Source: Flavobacterium difficile
GTDB taxonomy: Bacteria > Bacteroidota > Bacteroidia > Flavobacteriales > Flavobacteriaceae
Direction of reading: 5' to 3'
Assembly (NCBI RefSeq): GCF_011392115.1
Contig: NZ_JAAJBT010000010.1
Coordinates: forward strand, 1 to 63,953
DNA length: 63,953 nt
This document shows, one piece after another, positions 42,083 through 52,028 of the stretch. Every line of letters begins with the position of its first letter. Positions within the stretch are counted from its first letter, which is position 1. The translations under genes and the position numbers were made by a program. A model generated the notes under the pieces. The model was not told the origin of the DNA and did not search any database. It saw only the letters and a list, made by a program, of their open reading frames with translations.

Positions 42083-44875
42083 TTAAATTACTTCTTTAAA
42101 TGAAATCTCAGGGTTTAAAATTTCTTGCACTAAAACGACCAATTCTTCAGTAAAACTATTCAAAAATTCTGACGTAATAAGTGTTTCATTTATCGCGTTT
42201 TTGCCGTTCCCAATTTTAAACGTAAAAGGTAAAAATCCGCTTTTCATGTTTTTAAACGAAAAAATCCCCACTTCTACACTATAATTTCCTTTCGATTCCT
42301 CTTTGTCAAACATCAAAGCATAACACAACAATTGTATGATTTTATCGTGAGCCAAATCTAGCGTTAAGCCTTCAAAAGTGTTGATTTTTAATTTGTTCGC
42401 CTCTACTTTTCCCGTTTTATAATCGATGATTCGAATGATGTTATTTCTCAATTCAATTCGATCTACTTTTCCAGCAATTTTAATTGGAAATGGTAAATTT
42501 TGATGTGAAATTTCTGTAGAATGTTCTTTTTCTAGAGACAAAATAAAGAGCTCATCACCGTTTTCAATACTTAGTTTTTCTTGAACTAAGAAATTATAAA
42601 TATTACGTTTTGCCACTTCGAAAGCGATAAGGTTTTTCCCTTTTTTAATTTCTCCTTCTTTGTAAACTTCTACAAATTTATGTAGTGTAAACGTTTCAAT
42701 ATTCTGAATCATCACCTCTATATCAGATGTTTTTACTTGAATATTTGTGGCTTCAAAAGGTTGATACATTTGTTCCAACACTTCGTGAATGATCGTACCT
42801 AAAGTATTTGCCGCTACGTTTTCCTCTACCTCTTCATTTTCACGAACTCCTAAAATACGTTGGTAATAAAACTGAATAGGATTTCGCAAATAATTCGTCA
42901 ATGCGGAAGGTGAAAATCCTTTAATTGTAGCAATTTCTTTTAGTCTGTCTAAAATTGGTTGAGTTTTTACAATCTCAATCGGTTGATAAATGGTATCTGG
43001 TTTTATAGCGTTATAAAACGTTTTTTTAAAATGATGATTTGGTAAATGTTCAATTTCTAGTTGTGTAATGAAACGGCTTTTTTCACCAGCGTCAATTCCT
43101 TCCGAATGCGTGTTGTACAGCAAGTAAATATTTTTGGCTCGTTGTAACAAACGGTAAAAGTGATAGGTAAAAATGGCATCGCGCTCTTTATATGTAGGCA
43201 AACCTTTTTCTAATTTCACATCGTGAGGTATGAAAGAAGAATTTGATTTTCCGCCAGGTAATTTTCCTTCGTTTAGTGACGTAATGATTACATTTTCGAA
43301 ATCTAAGACACGACTTTCCAAAATTCCCATTATTTGCAAACCTTGTAAGGGTTCGCCTTCAAAAGAAACTTGCGCTTGATCAATTACTTGTTTATAAATA
43401 GAAAATAGAACTTCTAAGTTTTCAATATTTTGATACGATTCGTAATAGTTAGTGATTTTTATAATTATGTTATAAATGGAAAAAACAAAGGCTTTCGTAA
43501 CTTTATCCTGCTCGTTTTGATTACTTAAATGTTCTTTTATATAAATTAGAATTGCTTTTAATTTCTCTAAAACTTCTGCTACTGAAACGTTCCAATCAAA
43601 AAACAAAAGTGTAACTAATTTGTTTTCTTGTAAATTATATTTTGAAAATAAATCGGCTAATCGGTTACTTGTAATGAAAGTTAAATTAGAATTCTTTATG
43701 ATTTTAACTACATCATTTGCATTGACACTTGAAACCACTAAAGGATTGTTTAAAATTTCAAGTACTTCTTTGTAATAGAAAACAATTTGCTTTTGATTTC
43801 TATTTTGTGCATTCAAGTGCAAATTAAAAAGTTTGTAAACCAATATTTGTGCAGGATTATTCTTGCTTGGATAACCCATTGTGATGTTTAAATTTTCTAC
43901 CTCAACAGGTAAAGAATTCAGTAATGGAATTAAGATGTTTTCTTCACTTAACACTACAGCAGTGTTCTGCAAAGAAGGATTTTCTAATGCAATTTTTTCA
44001 ATAATTTTACCCGCAATCTTAGCTTGTCCGATTGATTTTGGCGTTCCAATAACTTCAATGTTTTTTTCTTTGGAAAACTCGGTCATTACCCAATTAAAAG
44101 GGTGCGATTCAAAATGTTTCCACGAATTTTTTATTCTTCGTAAAAACAAACCCGCATCGTGAAATTCATCTCGTAAAAATACGGCATCAATATCCCAAAA
44201 AACAGACGCTTTTTTAGTTTCTAATAAATATTTAATGATGGTTTCTTCTGCATTATTTAACGCATTGAAACCCGCAAAAACGAAAGTTTTATTTTCAATT
44301 TTTTTTGTAAAATCAATGATATTTTCAGCTGATTTTCGATAAAGTAATCCTTGATAACCAACTTTTTTATTCAGAAGATGTTGCGTGAATTTTTCGTAAT
44401 ATTCGGGTAATAATTTCCAAAACTCTAAATGATTTTCTACTAGCTTAGTTTGATTATTTAAATTTGGAGTCCAATGTTTGATACGTTCAATATCTAACAA
44501 ATAAGAGAACAGTTCATTTTGATTGACTAAATACCTATCAATTTCATTAAAATCTTGAATTAAAGTAACTGCCCAACTTGAAAATTTTTCAAAATCTTGT
44601 TGTTTATTTTTTTCAGTTAATTCTAAATAAACAATATAAAACTCAAATAAAAGTTCGATAGGATCTAGCGCTCTAAGTTGTGCAATATCTTCAATTAGAG
44701 TTTCAATGCTAATTATCTGAGGTGCTAAAAAGGTTGCTGATGCTTGTTTTTTTAATTCTTCAATTAAAAAGAGTTTAGCTCTTTTATTAGGCAAAACGAT
44801 GTTTGTTCCAAATAAAGATGCCGAATTATTACTTAATAATTCTGTTGCCAGTTTAGATAAGAAAGATGTATCCAT
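42083..44875 (-). CDS. addB: AddB-like PD-(D/E)xK nuclease, recombinational repair
   Basis: A 930-residue protein. The N-terminal two thirds resemble a decayed UvrD-like motor with no Walker A (IVLPNKRAKLF takes its place), as in AddB. The C-terminal nuclease domain has SPSALTNYLRNPIQFYYQRILG, GTIIHEVLEQMY and IRIIDYKTGK (catalytic Asp and Lys). The Cys residues that hold the iron-sulfur cluster in Bacillus AddB are absent; CP-like positions read RNP. It probably pairs with the AddA-like protein at 47698 to process double-strand breaks, though ompA and kbl separate the two genes. Confidence 0.85.
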   Translation of the reverse strand: MDTSFLSKLATELLSNNSASLFGTNIVLPNKRAKLFLIEELKKQASATFLAPQIISIETLIEDIAQLRALDPIELLFEFYIVYLELTEKNKQQDFEKFSSWAVTLIQDFNEIDRYLVNQNELFSYLLDIERIKHWTPNLNNQTKLVENHLEFWKLLPEYYEKFTQHLLNKKVGYQGLLYRKSAENIIDFTKKIENKTFVFAGFNALNNAEETIIKYLLETKKASVFWDIDAVFLRDEFHDAGLFLRRIKNSWKHFESHPFNWVMTEFSKEKNIEVIGTPKSIGQAKIAGKIIEKIALENPSLQNTAVVLSEENILIPLLNSLPVEVENLNITMGYPSKNNPAQILVYKLFNLHLNAQNRNQKQIVFYYKEVLEILNNPLVVSSVNANDVVKIIKNSNLTFITSNRLADLFSKYNLQENKLVTLLFFDWNVSVAEVLEKLKAILIYIKEHLSNQNEQDKVTKAFVFSIYNIIIKITNYYESYQNIENLEVLFSIYKQVIDQAQVSFEGEPLQGLQIMGILESRVLDFENVIITSLNEGKLPGGKSNSSFIPHDVKLEKGLPTYKERDAIFTYHFYRLLQRAKNIYLLYNTHSEGIDAGEKSRFITQLEIEHLPNHHFKKTFYNAIKPDTIYQPIEIVKTQPILDRLKEIATIKGFSPSALTNYLRNPIQFYYQRILGVRENEEVEENVAANTLGTIIHEVLEQMYQPFEATNIQVKTSDIEVMIQNIETFTLHKFVEVYKEGEIKKGKNLIAFEVAKRNIYNFLVQEKLSIENGDELFILSLEKEHSTEISHQNLPFPIKIAGKVDRIELRNNIIRIIDYKTGKVEANKLKINTFEGLTLDLAHDKIIQLLCYALMFDKEESKGNYSVEVGIFSFKNMKSGFLPFTFKIGNGKNAINETLITSEFLNSFTEELVVLVQEILNPEISFKEVI

Positions 44876-44887
44876 GGCAATAAAGAT

Positions 44888-44923
44888 AAAAAAAAGGCCT
44901 CAATAAATTGAGACCTTTTTTTA
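44888..44923 (-). terminator. Terminator after ompA
   Basis: AAAAGGTCTCAA / TTGAGGCCTTTT hairpin followed by T on the minus strand, about 20 bp past the ompA stop. Confidence 0.85.
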
Positions 44924-44943
44924 AATATTATATAAGAGAAAAA

Positions 44944-46362
44944 TTATTTTACTAATTTAACTTCTACTCTTCTGTTTTGTGCTTTTCCAGCTTTAGTTTT
45001 GTTAGAAGCAACTGGTTTAGTTTCTCCATAACCTTCAGAAGTTAATCTGTCAGCTCCAATACCATTATCAACTAAATAAGTTCTTACAGCAGCAGCTCTA
45101 TCTTTAGATAATTGTAAGTTCATAGCATCTTTACCGTCAGAATCTGTATGACCTTCTAAAGCAAACTTAGCAGTTGGGTACTCTTTTAAGATAGCAACCA
45201 TAGCTTGTAATACTGGGTAAGTTTGTTGTTGGAATGTAGATTTAGCAGAATCAAATAAAATTGTTTTTGCATAATCATTTAATTTTTTCATTGTTTCGTC
45301 AGAAACTTCAGGACATCCGTTGTTAGCAACAGTTCCAGCTACAGTAGGACATTTATCGTCTTTATCTAAAACTTTGTCACCGTCAGTATCTGGCCATGGA
45401 CAACCTTTGTTAGCTTTTTCTCCTTTGATAGTAGGACAAGCATCGTCTTTATCAGCAACACCATCACCATCAGCATCAGGACATCCAGCTAAAACTGGTA
45501 AACCTGGGATGTCGATACAAGCGTCATCTTTATCAGCAACACCATCTCCATCTGTGTCAGGACAACCTTGGAAAGCTTCTAAACCTGCCTCATTTGGACA
45601 AGCATCAGCTGAATCTTGGATTCCGTCTCCATCTGAATCTGGACAACCTTGGAATTGAGCTAAACCTGCAACATCTGGACAAGAATCTTCTTTGTCGATA
45701 ATTCCGTCTCCGTCTTTATCTTTAGCTCCAAATTGGAATTTTAAACCTGCGTGGTGATAAATATGTGTTGGAACATCAATGTTTGCTACTCTATTGTCGT
45801 CAAAACCATATTTTAAAGTAGACCCTAATGATAAGGCAACATTTTTAGCAAACCATAGGTTTAATCCCCATCCACCGTTAACAGTTCCAGCAGAAGCATC
45901 TCCGAAGAAAGTATAACCTCCACCTAAGTGTAAACTTGGGTCAAACCATTTTGATTTTAATAAACTTTTAAAACTATAGTTAATAGCTCCATCAATTCCA
46001 TAATAGTTTAAATCACCAGGATTAACAACAACATCTGTGTTGTAAGTTCTGTTTCCAGAAGCGTCATTCGCTAAATTTACCCATTTAGAAATTTTGTTGA
46101 ATGATCCAGTTAAACCAAAACTGAAGTTTCCTCCAACATTTCTTGTTACATTTACATACGATACTGAAGGCTCAATGTTGAAGTTACCTTTAACATCATA
46201 AAGTTGTTCGAATCTAAGGTGGTCATTTCCTTTCATGCTTATCTTTGTGTCAACTGCGTTAACTCCGAAAGATACTGCCCATGGGTTTGTGCTGTCTTGA
46301 GCATTAGCTGCGAAACCAGCTAACATTAACGCCCCAGCAAATAGTTTGTTAAGATGTTTCAT
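44944..46362 (-). CDS. ompA: OmpA-family protein with thrombospondin type-3 repeats
   Basis: A 472-residue outer-membrane protein with a signal peptide (AGFAANAQ), an N-terminal beta-barrel (~22-210), five calcium-binding TSP3 repeats (~215-350, D-x-D-G-D-G cores with Cys-Pro pairs) and a C-terminal OmpA peptidoglycan-binding domain (ILFDSAKSTFQ, LEGHTDSDG, NRRVEVKL). It links outer membrane and cell wall. It has a consensus promoter and its own terminator, so it is probably an abundant monocistronic product. Confidence 0.95.
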   Translation of the reverse strand: MKHLNKLFAGALMLAGFAANAQDSTNPWAVSFGVNAVDTKISMKGNDHLRFEQLYDVKGNFNIEPSVSYVNVTRNVGGNFSFGLTGSFNKISKWVNLANDASGNRTYNTDVVVNPGDLNYYGIDGAINYSFKSLLKSKWFDPSLHLGGGYTFFGDASAGTVNGGWGLNLWFAKNVALSLGSTLKYGFDDNRVANIDVPTHIYHHAGLKFQFGAKDKDGDGIIDKEDSCPDVAGLAQFQGCPDSDGDGIQDSADACPNEAGLEAFQGCPDTDGDGVADKDDACIDIPGLPVLAGCPDADGDGVADKDDACPTIKGEKANKGCPWPDTDGDKVLDKDDKCPTVAGTVANNGCPEVSDETMKKLNDYAKTILFDSAKSTFQQQTYPVLQAMVAILKEYPTAKFALEGHTDSDGKDAMNLQLSKDRAAAVRTYLVDNGIGADRLTSEGYGETKPVASNKTKAGKAQNRRVEVKLVK

Positions 46363-46402
46363 ACTTTTTATTTAATTTAATTACAATGCGTTATAATACG
46401 AA

Positions 46403-46433
46403 CAAAAGTAATATGTTTTTTGTAATTCACAAA
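46403..46433 (-). promoter_or_regulatory. Consensus promoter of ompA
   Basis: The minus strand reads TTTG (46430-46433), a 19-bp spacer and TACTTTTG (46403-46410), a full match to the Bacteroidetes consensus. The leader is about 35 nt. The -33 box lies within the palindrome CACAAAACTTTTGTG (46428-46442), a possible operator. Confidence 0.75.
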
Positions 46434-46477
46434 ACTTTTGTGCTTTTTTTCCTAATTAAAAGTTAAATACTACTAAT

Positions 46478-47671
46478 TTACTGAATAATATTTAGTTTTT
46501 TTCCGACTGTTGTAAAGGCTTCTATGGCTTTATCTAAATGTTCTTTTGTATGAGCAGCAGATAATTGCACTCTAATTCTTGCTTTTTCTTTAGGAACAAC
46601 TGGGAAAAAGAAACCTATAACATATATGCCTAATTTTAACAATTCATCTGCCATTACTTGAGACAATTTTGCATCATATAACATTACAGGTACAATTGCT
46701 GAATCGCCATCAATAAAATCTAAACCGGCTTTTCTCAATCCTTCTTTAAAATAATTGGTATTCCATTCTAACTGATCTCTCAAAGAGTTGTCTTTTTTTA
46801 ACAATTCAAATACTTTTAAAGAAGCACCAACTATGGCTGGCGATAAAGAATTAGAAAACAAGTACGGACGCGAACGCTGACGTAAAATTTCAATAATTTC
46901 TTTTTTAGCTGTAGTATAACCACCCATCGCACCACCCAAGGCTTTACCTAAAGTTCCTGTAATAATATCTACTCGACCCATAACGCCTTTTGCTTCCATC
47001 GTTCCTTTACCCGTTGCACCGATAAAACCAGCAGCGTGACATTCGTCTACCATAACTAAAGCATCGTACTTATCAGCTAAATCGCAAATCTTATCTAAAG
47101 GCGCTACTAATCCGTCCATTGAAAAAACACCATCGGTTACAATTAACTTAAAACGATGACCCGCTTCTGTAGCTTTAATTAATTGCTCTTCTAACTGCTC
47201 CATATTATTATTCTCATAACGATAACGCGCTGCTTTACACAAACGCACCCCATCAATAATGGAAGCATGATTTAAACTGTCTGAAATGATACAATCTTCT
47301 TCTCCTAATAAAGGTTCGAAAACCCCACCATTGGCATCAAAAGCTGTCGCATATAAAATAGTATCTTCTGTTCCGTAGAAATCTGCAATCTCTGCTTCTA
47401 ATTGTTTGTGAATATCTTGCGTTCCACAAATGAAACGCACAGATGACATTCCGAAACCATGAGAATCTAAAGCGTCTTTTGCTGCTTGTACTACTTCTGG
47501 ATGAGAAGACAATCCTAAATAATTGTTCGCACAGAAATTTAAAACTGTTTCTCCGTTTACAATTATCTCCGCACCTTGTGGTGAAGTAATAATTCTTTCT
47601 TTTTTATATAATCCGTTTTGTTGAATCGCATTTAACTCATTTTGCAAATGCTCTTGAATTTTTCCGTACAT
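46478..47671 (-). CDS. kbl: Glycine C-acetyltransferase (2-amino-3-ketobutyrate CoA ligase)
   Basis: A 397-residue PLP enzyme of the alpha-oxoamine synthase family. Visible are [12 protein letters not shown], the cofactor segment [13 protein letters not shown] and the Schiff-base Lys in [15 protein letters not shown]. It converts 2-amino-3-ketobutyrate and CoA to glycine and acetyl-CoA, the second step of threonine breakdown. Close relatives make serine palmitoyl or KAPA products, but the ~397-residue length and motifs fit Kbl best. It lies 26 bp after the AddA-like gene. Confidence 0.93.
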   Translation of the reverse strand: MYGKIQEHLQNELNAIQQNGLYKKERIITSPQGAEIIVNGETVLNFCANNYLGLSSHPEVVQAAKDALDSHGFGMSSVRFICGTQDIHKQLEAEIADFYGTEDTILYATAFDANGGVFEPLLGEEDCIISDSLNHASIIDGVRLCKAARYRYENNNMEQLEEQLIKATEAGHRFKLIVTDGVFSMDGLVAPLDKICDLADKYDALVMVDECHAAGFIGATGKGTMEAKGVMGRVDIITGTLGKALGGAMGGYTTAKKEIIEILRQRSRPYLFSNSLSPAIVGASLKVFELLKKDNSLRDQLEWNTNYFKEGLRKAGLDFIDGDSAIVPVMLYDAKLSQVMADELLKLGIYVIGFFFPVVPKEKARIRVQLSAAHTKEHLDKAIEAFTTVGKKLNIIQ

Positions 47672-47697
47672 AATAAGGTATCGTTAGTTGTATTTTT

Positions 47698-50600
47698 TTA
47701 CAAATGTATAATATTTAATTCTTCTCCTATATATAGGAGTACTTTTTTAACCACTTTTACCTCCATTTTTTCAATAACACGTGCATAATTTTCAACCTGA
47801 ATTTTGTGTTTTTCTTCTGGAGCACCTGTTTTATAATCAATTAAAAAAGCTTCTTTATTATGAATTACTAATCTGTCGGGTTTTAAATTGATTTCATTTG
47901 GCGAAATGATATTGTGTTCTGTAAAAACAGAATACTTCGGATTAAAGAAATCTTCCAATTCAGGATGATGGATAATTTGCTTGATTTTTTCTTCGAAAAT
48001 GGTTTTTTGCGAATGTTGAATTAAACCTTCATCTAAACTTTTTGTTAGCGCAAATTCCAAATCGGTTGCAGTAATAATGTAAGATAAAATCTGATGCAAA
48101 ATAGTTCCGAATTCAATCGCATCTTGTTGTAATGTTCCCCACATTAAGGCTTCTTTTTTCGCAATTTTAATGGAAGAAAAATCCAAAGCATTGGCTACAG
48201 CTTGAATTTCAGCCTTATTTTGTGTAAATAATTTCGGTTGTGAAACTCTTTTCGGACTTCCAAACACATAGTCTTTTTGCTCTAGAGAGAAATTAGCATT
48301 TTGTTCTAAGAAATTAATAAAATAAGTTGCCAAAGTTTTTTTGGAAGACAAAACTCCTTTTCCTGTTATTCCATAACTACTTATTATATGTAATTGTTCT
48401 TCGGCACGGGTTAATGCCACATATAAAACATTTATCGTATCTAAAATTTCTTCTTGCGATTTGGTTTGATAAATTTCGTTGGTGGTGTCGTTGTATTTTT
48501 CCAGAACTTTCGTGTTTTTTACCAAAGCTTGCGGCATATCAACCGATTCATCATCCATTGGAATCCAAATATTGTTGCTTCTCGGAGTTAAACTGTCATC
48601 GGCAAACGGATAAATTACCACAGGAAATTCTAAACCTTTCGATTTATGAATGGTCATAATTCGGATCGCTTTTTCTCCTTCTGGCGAAGGAATACTTTGT
48701 TTGAATCCGATTTTCTTCCAATACTCTAAGAAATCGGCAATACTAGTTTGATATTTTACATTTCGTTCTAAAACCAAATCGAGGAAATATTGCACATAAG
48801 AAATCGTGGTTTTTTCTTTTAAAAAGACATGAACGATATTTTCAACCGCTTCGTACAATGATTTTTTTCTACAATTTTCGAAAGAAATTACACAACCAAA
48901 ATCGGCTAAATATTTTTCTAAATCGGTTTCTGTTACATCTTTTGTTTCAGAAATAAACTGATGAATCGCTTCTTTTGAAACTTTTTCTTTCGCAACAAAA
49001 TACAACCAATTTATTTTCGATTCTTGGTTGTTCGCGCTATCTAAATATTCCAAAAAATTAATAATGAATTTCACTTCCGAAGCATTCTGAATCAGCAAGG
49101 TTTCTGATGAAATAATAGGAATGTTATTTTCGGTTAAAAAATTCGCCAACAAAACACCATTTCTAGTTTTTCTCGTAAGCAAAACTATGTCAGAATATTC
49201 AAATCCATTCGCAATAGAATTTTGAATAATCTCTAAAGTTTTCGATAAATATTGCTTGTCTTTTTCCGTAATATTTTCATCATCGGCAATTTCATCGTTT
49301 ATCTCAATATCGTCATTTAAAAAACTCACAGAAACCAATCCGCCTTTTTTCGAGTTGACTTCTTGATTGGCGGTTTCTTGATATAATTTTTGATAGGCTT
49401 CATTGGTAAATTCGCCTGAAAGAAATTGGAAAAATTGATTATTAAAGTCAATTACTTCCGAATAACTTCTGTAATTTTTTGGTAGATTTTTAACCCGTTT
49501 GTCTTTGTTTGAAAACGGATTTTCGTCGTTACTTAAATCGATAAATTGTTCGGCTTTTCCACCACGCCATCTGTAAATCGATTGCTTCGGATCACCCACA
49601 ATCATTAGTGAACCTTTTGTACCGTCTAAATCTTCACTTGCCAAAGCATTATCAATTAAAGGAATAAAATTTTCCCATTGCAATTGCGACGTATCCTGAA
49701 ATTCATCAATAAAATAATGACGGTATCTGTCGCCCAAACGCTCATATATAAATGGTGCGGGTTGGTCTTTAATTTCATTGTGAATGATCGTATTGAAATC
49801 GGAAATCGATAGCACATTCTGATCTGCTTGTAACTGCTTATATTCTTGATAAATTAGGTTAATTAACGATAACGGAATCATATTTTTAATGATCAAATCG
49901 AATAAAGCATTTTCGTTTTGAGCACTGTAAACACTACTTAATTTCTGTTTCCAAGAAGCCGTAAAACTTTCTACAACTTCTAAATTTTTCGACTTTTTCG
50001 GAACGGTGATTTCTCTGTCGTTTACAAAATCGTAATCCGTTGCTTTTTCATGAAACAAATTCACAATGTGATTGTAAAAAGTCCCACGATCAAAATCGTC
50101 TTTGGTTAAATTATTTGTGGTAAAATCGTCTAAGATTTTTTTAGCATTTTCTTTAACTTTTTGCTTATTATTTTCAATTTTCAACTTGATTTTTTCGGCA
50201 ATTTTAGAAAAATCCTCCACCGATTTATCACTTAATTTTCCAAAATTGAAAAAATGTTCTTCGTTTAAAATCAGTTTTGAAACTTCGTATAAATCTAAAG
50301 TCACGTCCCAACTTTTGTCGTCGTCGGTTTTGTTTTTAGCAAAATTGATTAAAATATTGGTCAGTTGTTCGTCTTCACCAGCTTTCGCTACTACAACATC
50401 AATGGCGTTTTTTAGCAATTCATCCGTATCTAGTGTGACATCAAAATTCGTAGGCAAATTTAAATCGTGTGTAAACGTTCTGATGATTCTATGCGTGAAT
50501 TTATCAATAGTAGAAATGTCAAAAGCCGCGTAATTATGAATTAAATTCTTTAAAATTTTTCTCGATTTGAGTTTTATTGAATGTACATCGAGCTTAATTT

Positions 50601-50841
50601 CCGAAGCAATTTCTTGCATAAAATCGGCGGTTTTTTCCGAAACTTCCTCTTCAGTAAAAGCAATTAAACTTTCTACAATTCGGCTTTTCATTTCTTCTAC
50701 CGCTTTGTTGGTAAACGTAATCGCTAGAATTTTTTTATACGCATCGTTAGAAGGTGCGACTAACAAAATTTTTAAATATTCTTTTGTTAACGTATACGTT
50801 TTTCCTGAACCTGCTGAAGCGTTATAGAGTTGAAATGCCAT
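47698..50841 (-). CDS. addA: AddA-like UvrD helicase/PD-(D/E)xK nuclease
   Basis: A 1047-residue superfamily 1 helicase with Walker A SAGSGKT at the N-terminus, DEFQDTSQLQW (motif II), GDPKQSIYRWRGG (III), NYRSYSEVI (IV), TIHKSKGLEFPVV (V) and YVALTRAEEQLH (VI). The C-terminal nuclease has GTILHQIL and FLIDYKTG. It is the helicase-nuclease subunit that, with an AddB partner, resects double-strand breaks for RecA. Its upstream region carries a 120-bp tandem repeat and no recognisable promoter. Confidence 0.92.
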   Translation of the reverse strand: MAFQLYNASAGSGKTYTLTKEYLKILLVAPSNDAYKKILAITFTNKAVEEMKSRIVESLIAFTEEEVSEKTADFMQEIASEIKLDVHSIKLKSRKILKNLIHNYAAFDISTIDKFTHRIIRTFTHDLNLPTNFDVTLDTDELLKNAIDVVVAKAGEDEQLTNILINFAKNKTDDDKSWDVTLDLYEVSKLILNEEHFFNFGKLSDKSVEDFSKIAEKIKLKIENNKQKVKENAKKILDDFTTNNLTKDDFDRGTFYNHIVNLFHEKATDYDFVNDREITVPKKSKNLEVVESFTASWKQKLSSVYSAQNENALFDLIIKNMIPLSLINLIYQEYKQLQADQNVLSISDFNTIIHNEIKDQPAPFIYERLGDRYRHYFIDEFQDTSQLQWENFIPLIDNALASEDLDGTKGSLMIVGDPKQSIYRWRGGKAEQFIDLSNDENPFSNKDKRVKNLPKNYRSYSEVIDFNNQFFQFLSGEFTNEAYQKLYQETANQEVNSKKGGLVSVSFLNDDIEINDEIADDENITEKDKQYLSKTLEIIQNSIANGFEYSDIVLLTRKTRNGVLLANFLTENNIPIISSETLLIQNASEVKFIINFLEYLDSANNQESKINWLYFVAKEKVSKEAIHQFISETKDVTETDLEKYLADFGCVISFENCRKKSLYEAVENIVHVFLKEKTTISYVQYFLDLVLERNVKYQTSIADFLEYWKKIGFKQSIPSPEGEKAIRIMTIHKSKGLEFPVVIYPFADDSLTPRSNNIWIPMDDESVDMPQALVKNTKVLEKYNDTTNEIYQTKSQEEILDTINVLYVALTRAEEQLHIISSYGITGKGVLSSKKTLATYFINFLEQNANFSLEQKDYVFGSPKRVSQPKLFTQNKAEIQAVANALDFSSIKIAKKEALMWGTLQQDAIEFGTILHQILSYIITATDLEFALTKSLDEGLIQHSQKTIFEEKIKQIIHHPELEDFFNPKYSVFTEHNIISPNEINLKPDRLVIHNKEAFLIDYKTGAPEEKHKIQVENYARVIEKMEVKVVKKVLLYIGEELNIIHL

Positions 50842-50852
50842 ATTTTAGTTTA

Positions 50853-51213
50853 TTTTTTTAGCCGCGAATTTCACAGATTTACACGGATTTTTTAACTACA
50901 ATTCTATTGTGAACTATTTAAAGTGAAACGTCTCCACTTCCATCAAAAAATTCTATGTGCCTATGTGTTTATTTTTTTTAGCCGCGAATTTCACAGATTT
51001 ACACGGATTTTTTAACTACAATTCTATTGTGAACTATTTAAAGTGAAACGTCTCCACTTCCATCAAAAAATTCTATGTGCCTATGTGTTTGTTTTTTTTA
51101 GCCGCGAATTTCACAGATTTACACGGATTTTTTTAACTACAATTCTATTGCGAACTATTTAAAACGAAGCGTCTCCACTTCCATCAAAAAATTCTATGTG
51201 ACTATGAGTTTAT
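50853..51213. repeat. 120-bp tandem repeat array, three copies
   Basis: GCCGCGAATT recurs at 50861, 50981 and 51101, an exact 120-bp period. Copies 1 and 2 are almost identical; copy 3 has several changes (for example AAACGAAGCG for AGTGAAACG). Each unit contains CACAGATTTACACGGATT near the left and CTATGTGCCTATGTGTTT at the right, both built of two short direct repeats. The stretch between copies is not unique spacer, and the genes around it do not extend into it. Confidence 0.93.
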
Positions 51214-51299
51214 TTTTACCACAACTTTACAGTTTATTTTGCACTGCTCTATTGTGTTTTAATTAACGGTCTAAATTTTTATTTTCAAAGTTAAAGTTA

Positions 51300-51307
51300 T
51301 AAATTTG
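51300..51307 (+). promoter_or_regulatory. Candidate -7 box (TAAATTTG) of sodA
   Basis: It matches TAnnTTTG 33 bp before the ATG. The -33 region reads TTTT, so the match is partial. Confidence 0.35.
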
Positions 51308-51340
51308 AAAATTATAATTAATCATTTAAAAATATATATC

Positions 51341-51949
51341 ATGGCTTTTGAATTACCACAATTACCTTATGCATATGATGCATTAGAACCACATATTGAT
51401 GCGAGAACTATGGAAATTCACCATACGAAACATCATAATGCTTACACTACTAATTTAAATGCTGCCATTGCAGGAACAGATTTAGAAAACCAATCTATTG
51501 AAGCTATGATGGCTAATTTAGACATGAACAACATGCCAGTTAGAAATAATGGTGGTGGATTTTACAACCACAATTTATTTTGGACAGTGATGTCGCCAAA
51601 CGGTGGTGGTTTACCAACTGGTGAATTAGCTGCTGCAATTGACGCTGCGTATGGTTCATTTGATGCTTTTAAAGCAGAATTTGCCAAAGCGGCTGCCACA
51701 CGTTTCGGTTCTGGATGGGCTTGGCTTTGCGTGCAAAAAGGTGGAAAAGTGGAAGTTTGTTCTTCAGCTAACCAAGACAATCCATTAATGCCAGGAATTG
51801 GTTGTGGTGGTGCACCTATTTTAGGTTTAGACGTTTGGGAACACGCGTATTACTTAAACTACCAAAACAGAAGACCAGATTACGTAGAAGCTTTTTTCAA
51901 CGTAATTAACTGGGATGAAGTAACAAGACGTTTCAACGAAGCGAAATAA
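51341..51949 (+). CDS. sodA: Superoxide dismutase, Mn/Fe family
   Basis: A 202-residue cytoplasmic enzyme. The four metal ligands are visible: His in MEIHHTKHH, His in FYNHNLFW, and Asp and His in [18 protein letters not shown] carries the Gln usual for Mn-type enzymes. The start at 51341 ([13 protein letters not shown]) is chosen because the upstream in-frame TTG overlaps a promoter-like box and adds residues foreign to the family. It dismutates superoxide to peroxide and oxygen. A terminator follows at 51964. Confidence 0.96.
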   Translation: MAFELPQLPYAYDALEPHIDARTMEIHHTKHHNAYTTNLNAAIAGTDLENQSIEAMMANLDMNNMPVRNNGGGFYNHNLFWTVMSPNGGGLPTGELAAAIDAAYGSFDAFKAEFAKAAATRFGSGWAWLCVQKGGKVEVCSSANQDNPLMPGIGCGGAPILGLDVWEHAYYLNYQNRRPDYVEAFFNVINWDEVTRRFNEAK

Positions 51950-51963
51950 TTTTAAAAATAAAA

Positions 51964-51997
51964 TTAAAGCGTTCAAGTAATTGGGCGCTTTTTTTTT
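51964..51997 (+). terminator. Terminator after sodA
   Basis: AAAGCGTTCAA / TTGGGCGCTTT hairpin (two G-T pairs) with a long T run. It overlaps the TTG used as -33 box by the next gene. Confidence 0.8.
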
Positions 51998-52010
51998 ATC
52001 TGTATATTTG
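51981..52010 (+). promoter_or_regulatory. Promoter of the DUF5686 gene
   Basis: TTG (51981-51983), a 19-bp spacer and TATATTTG (52003-52010) match the consensus, 18 bp before the ATG. It overlaps the sodA terminator. Confidence 0.6.
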
Positions 52011-52028
52011 CTACTAATTTACTAGTTT

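Larger units (their letters stand above)
50842..51340. other. Intergenic region between addA-like gene and sodA
   Basis: This 499-bp gap between divergent genes holds three 120-bp tandem repeats (50853-51213) and then about 125 bp of AT-rich sequence that includes the candidate sodA promoter. No coding potential is evident. Confidence 0.8.

Noticed and set aside
45320..45658. Open frame on the plus strand opposite ompA
   Set aside because: It mirrors the TSP3 repeats of ompA; its Ser/Pro-rich sequence is a by-product of the antisense frame.
50102..50827. Two open frames on the plus strand opposite the AddA-like gene
   Set aside because: They lie antisense to a clear helicase coding region, have no recognisable domain and no start context.
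50853..51213. CRISPR-like array
   Set aside because: The whole 120-bp unit repeats with no variable spacers, and no cas genes are near.
51305..51340. TTG start for sodA
   Set aside because: The extra 12 residues are foreign to the family, and the TTG overlaps a promoter-like box.
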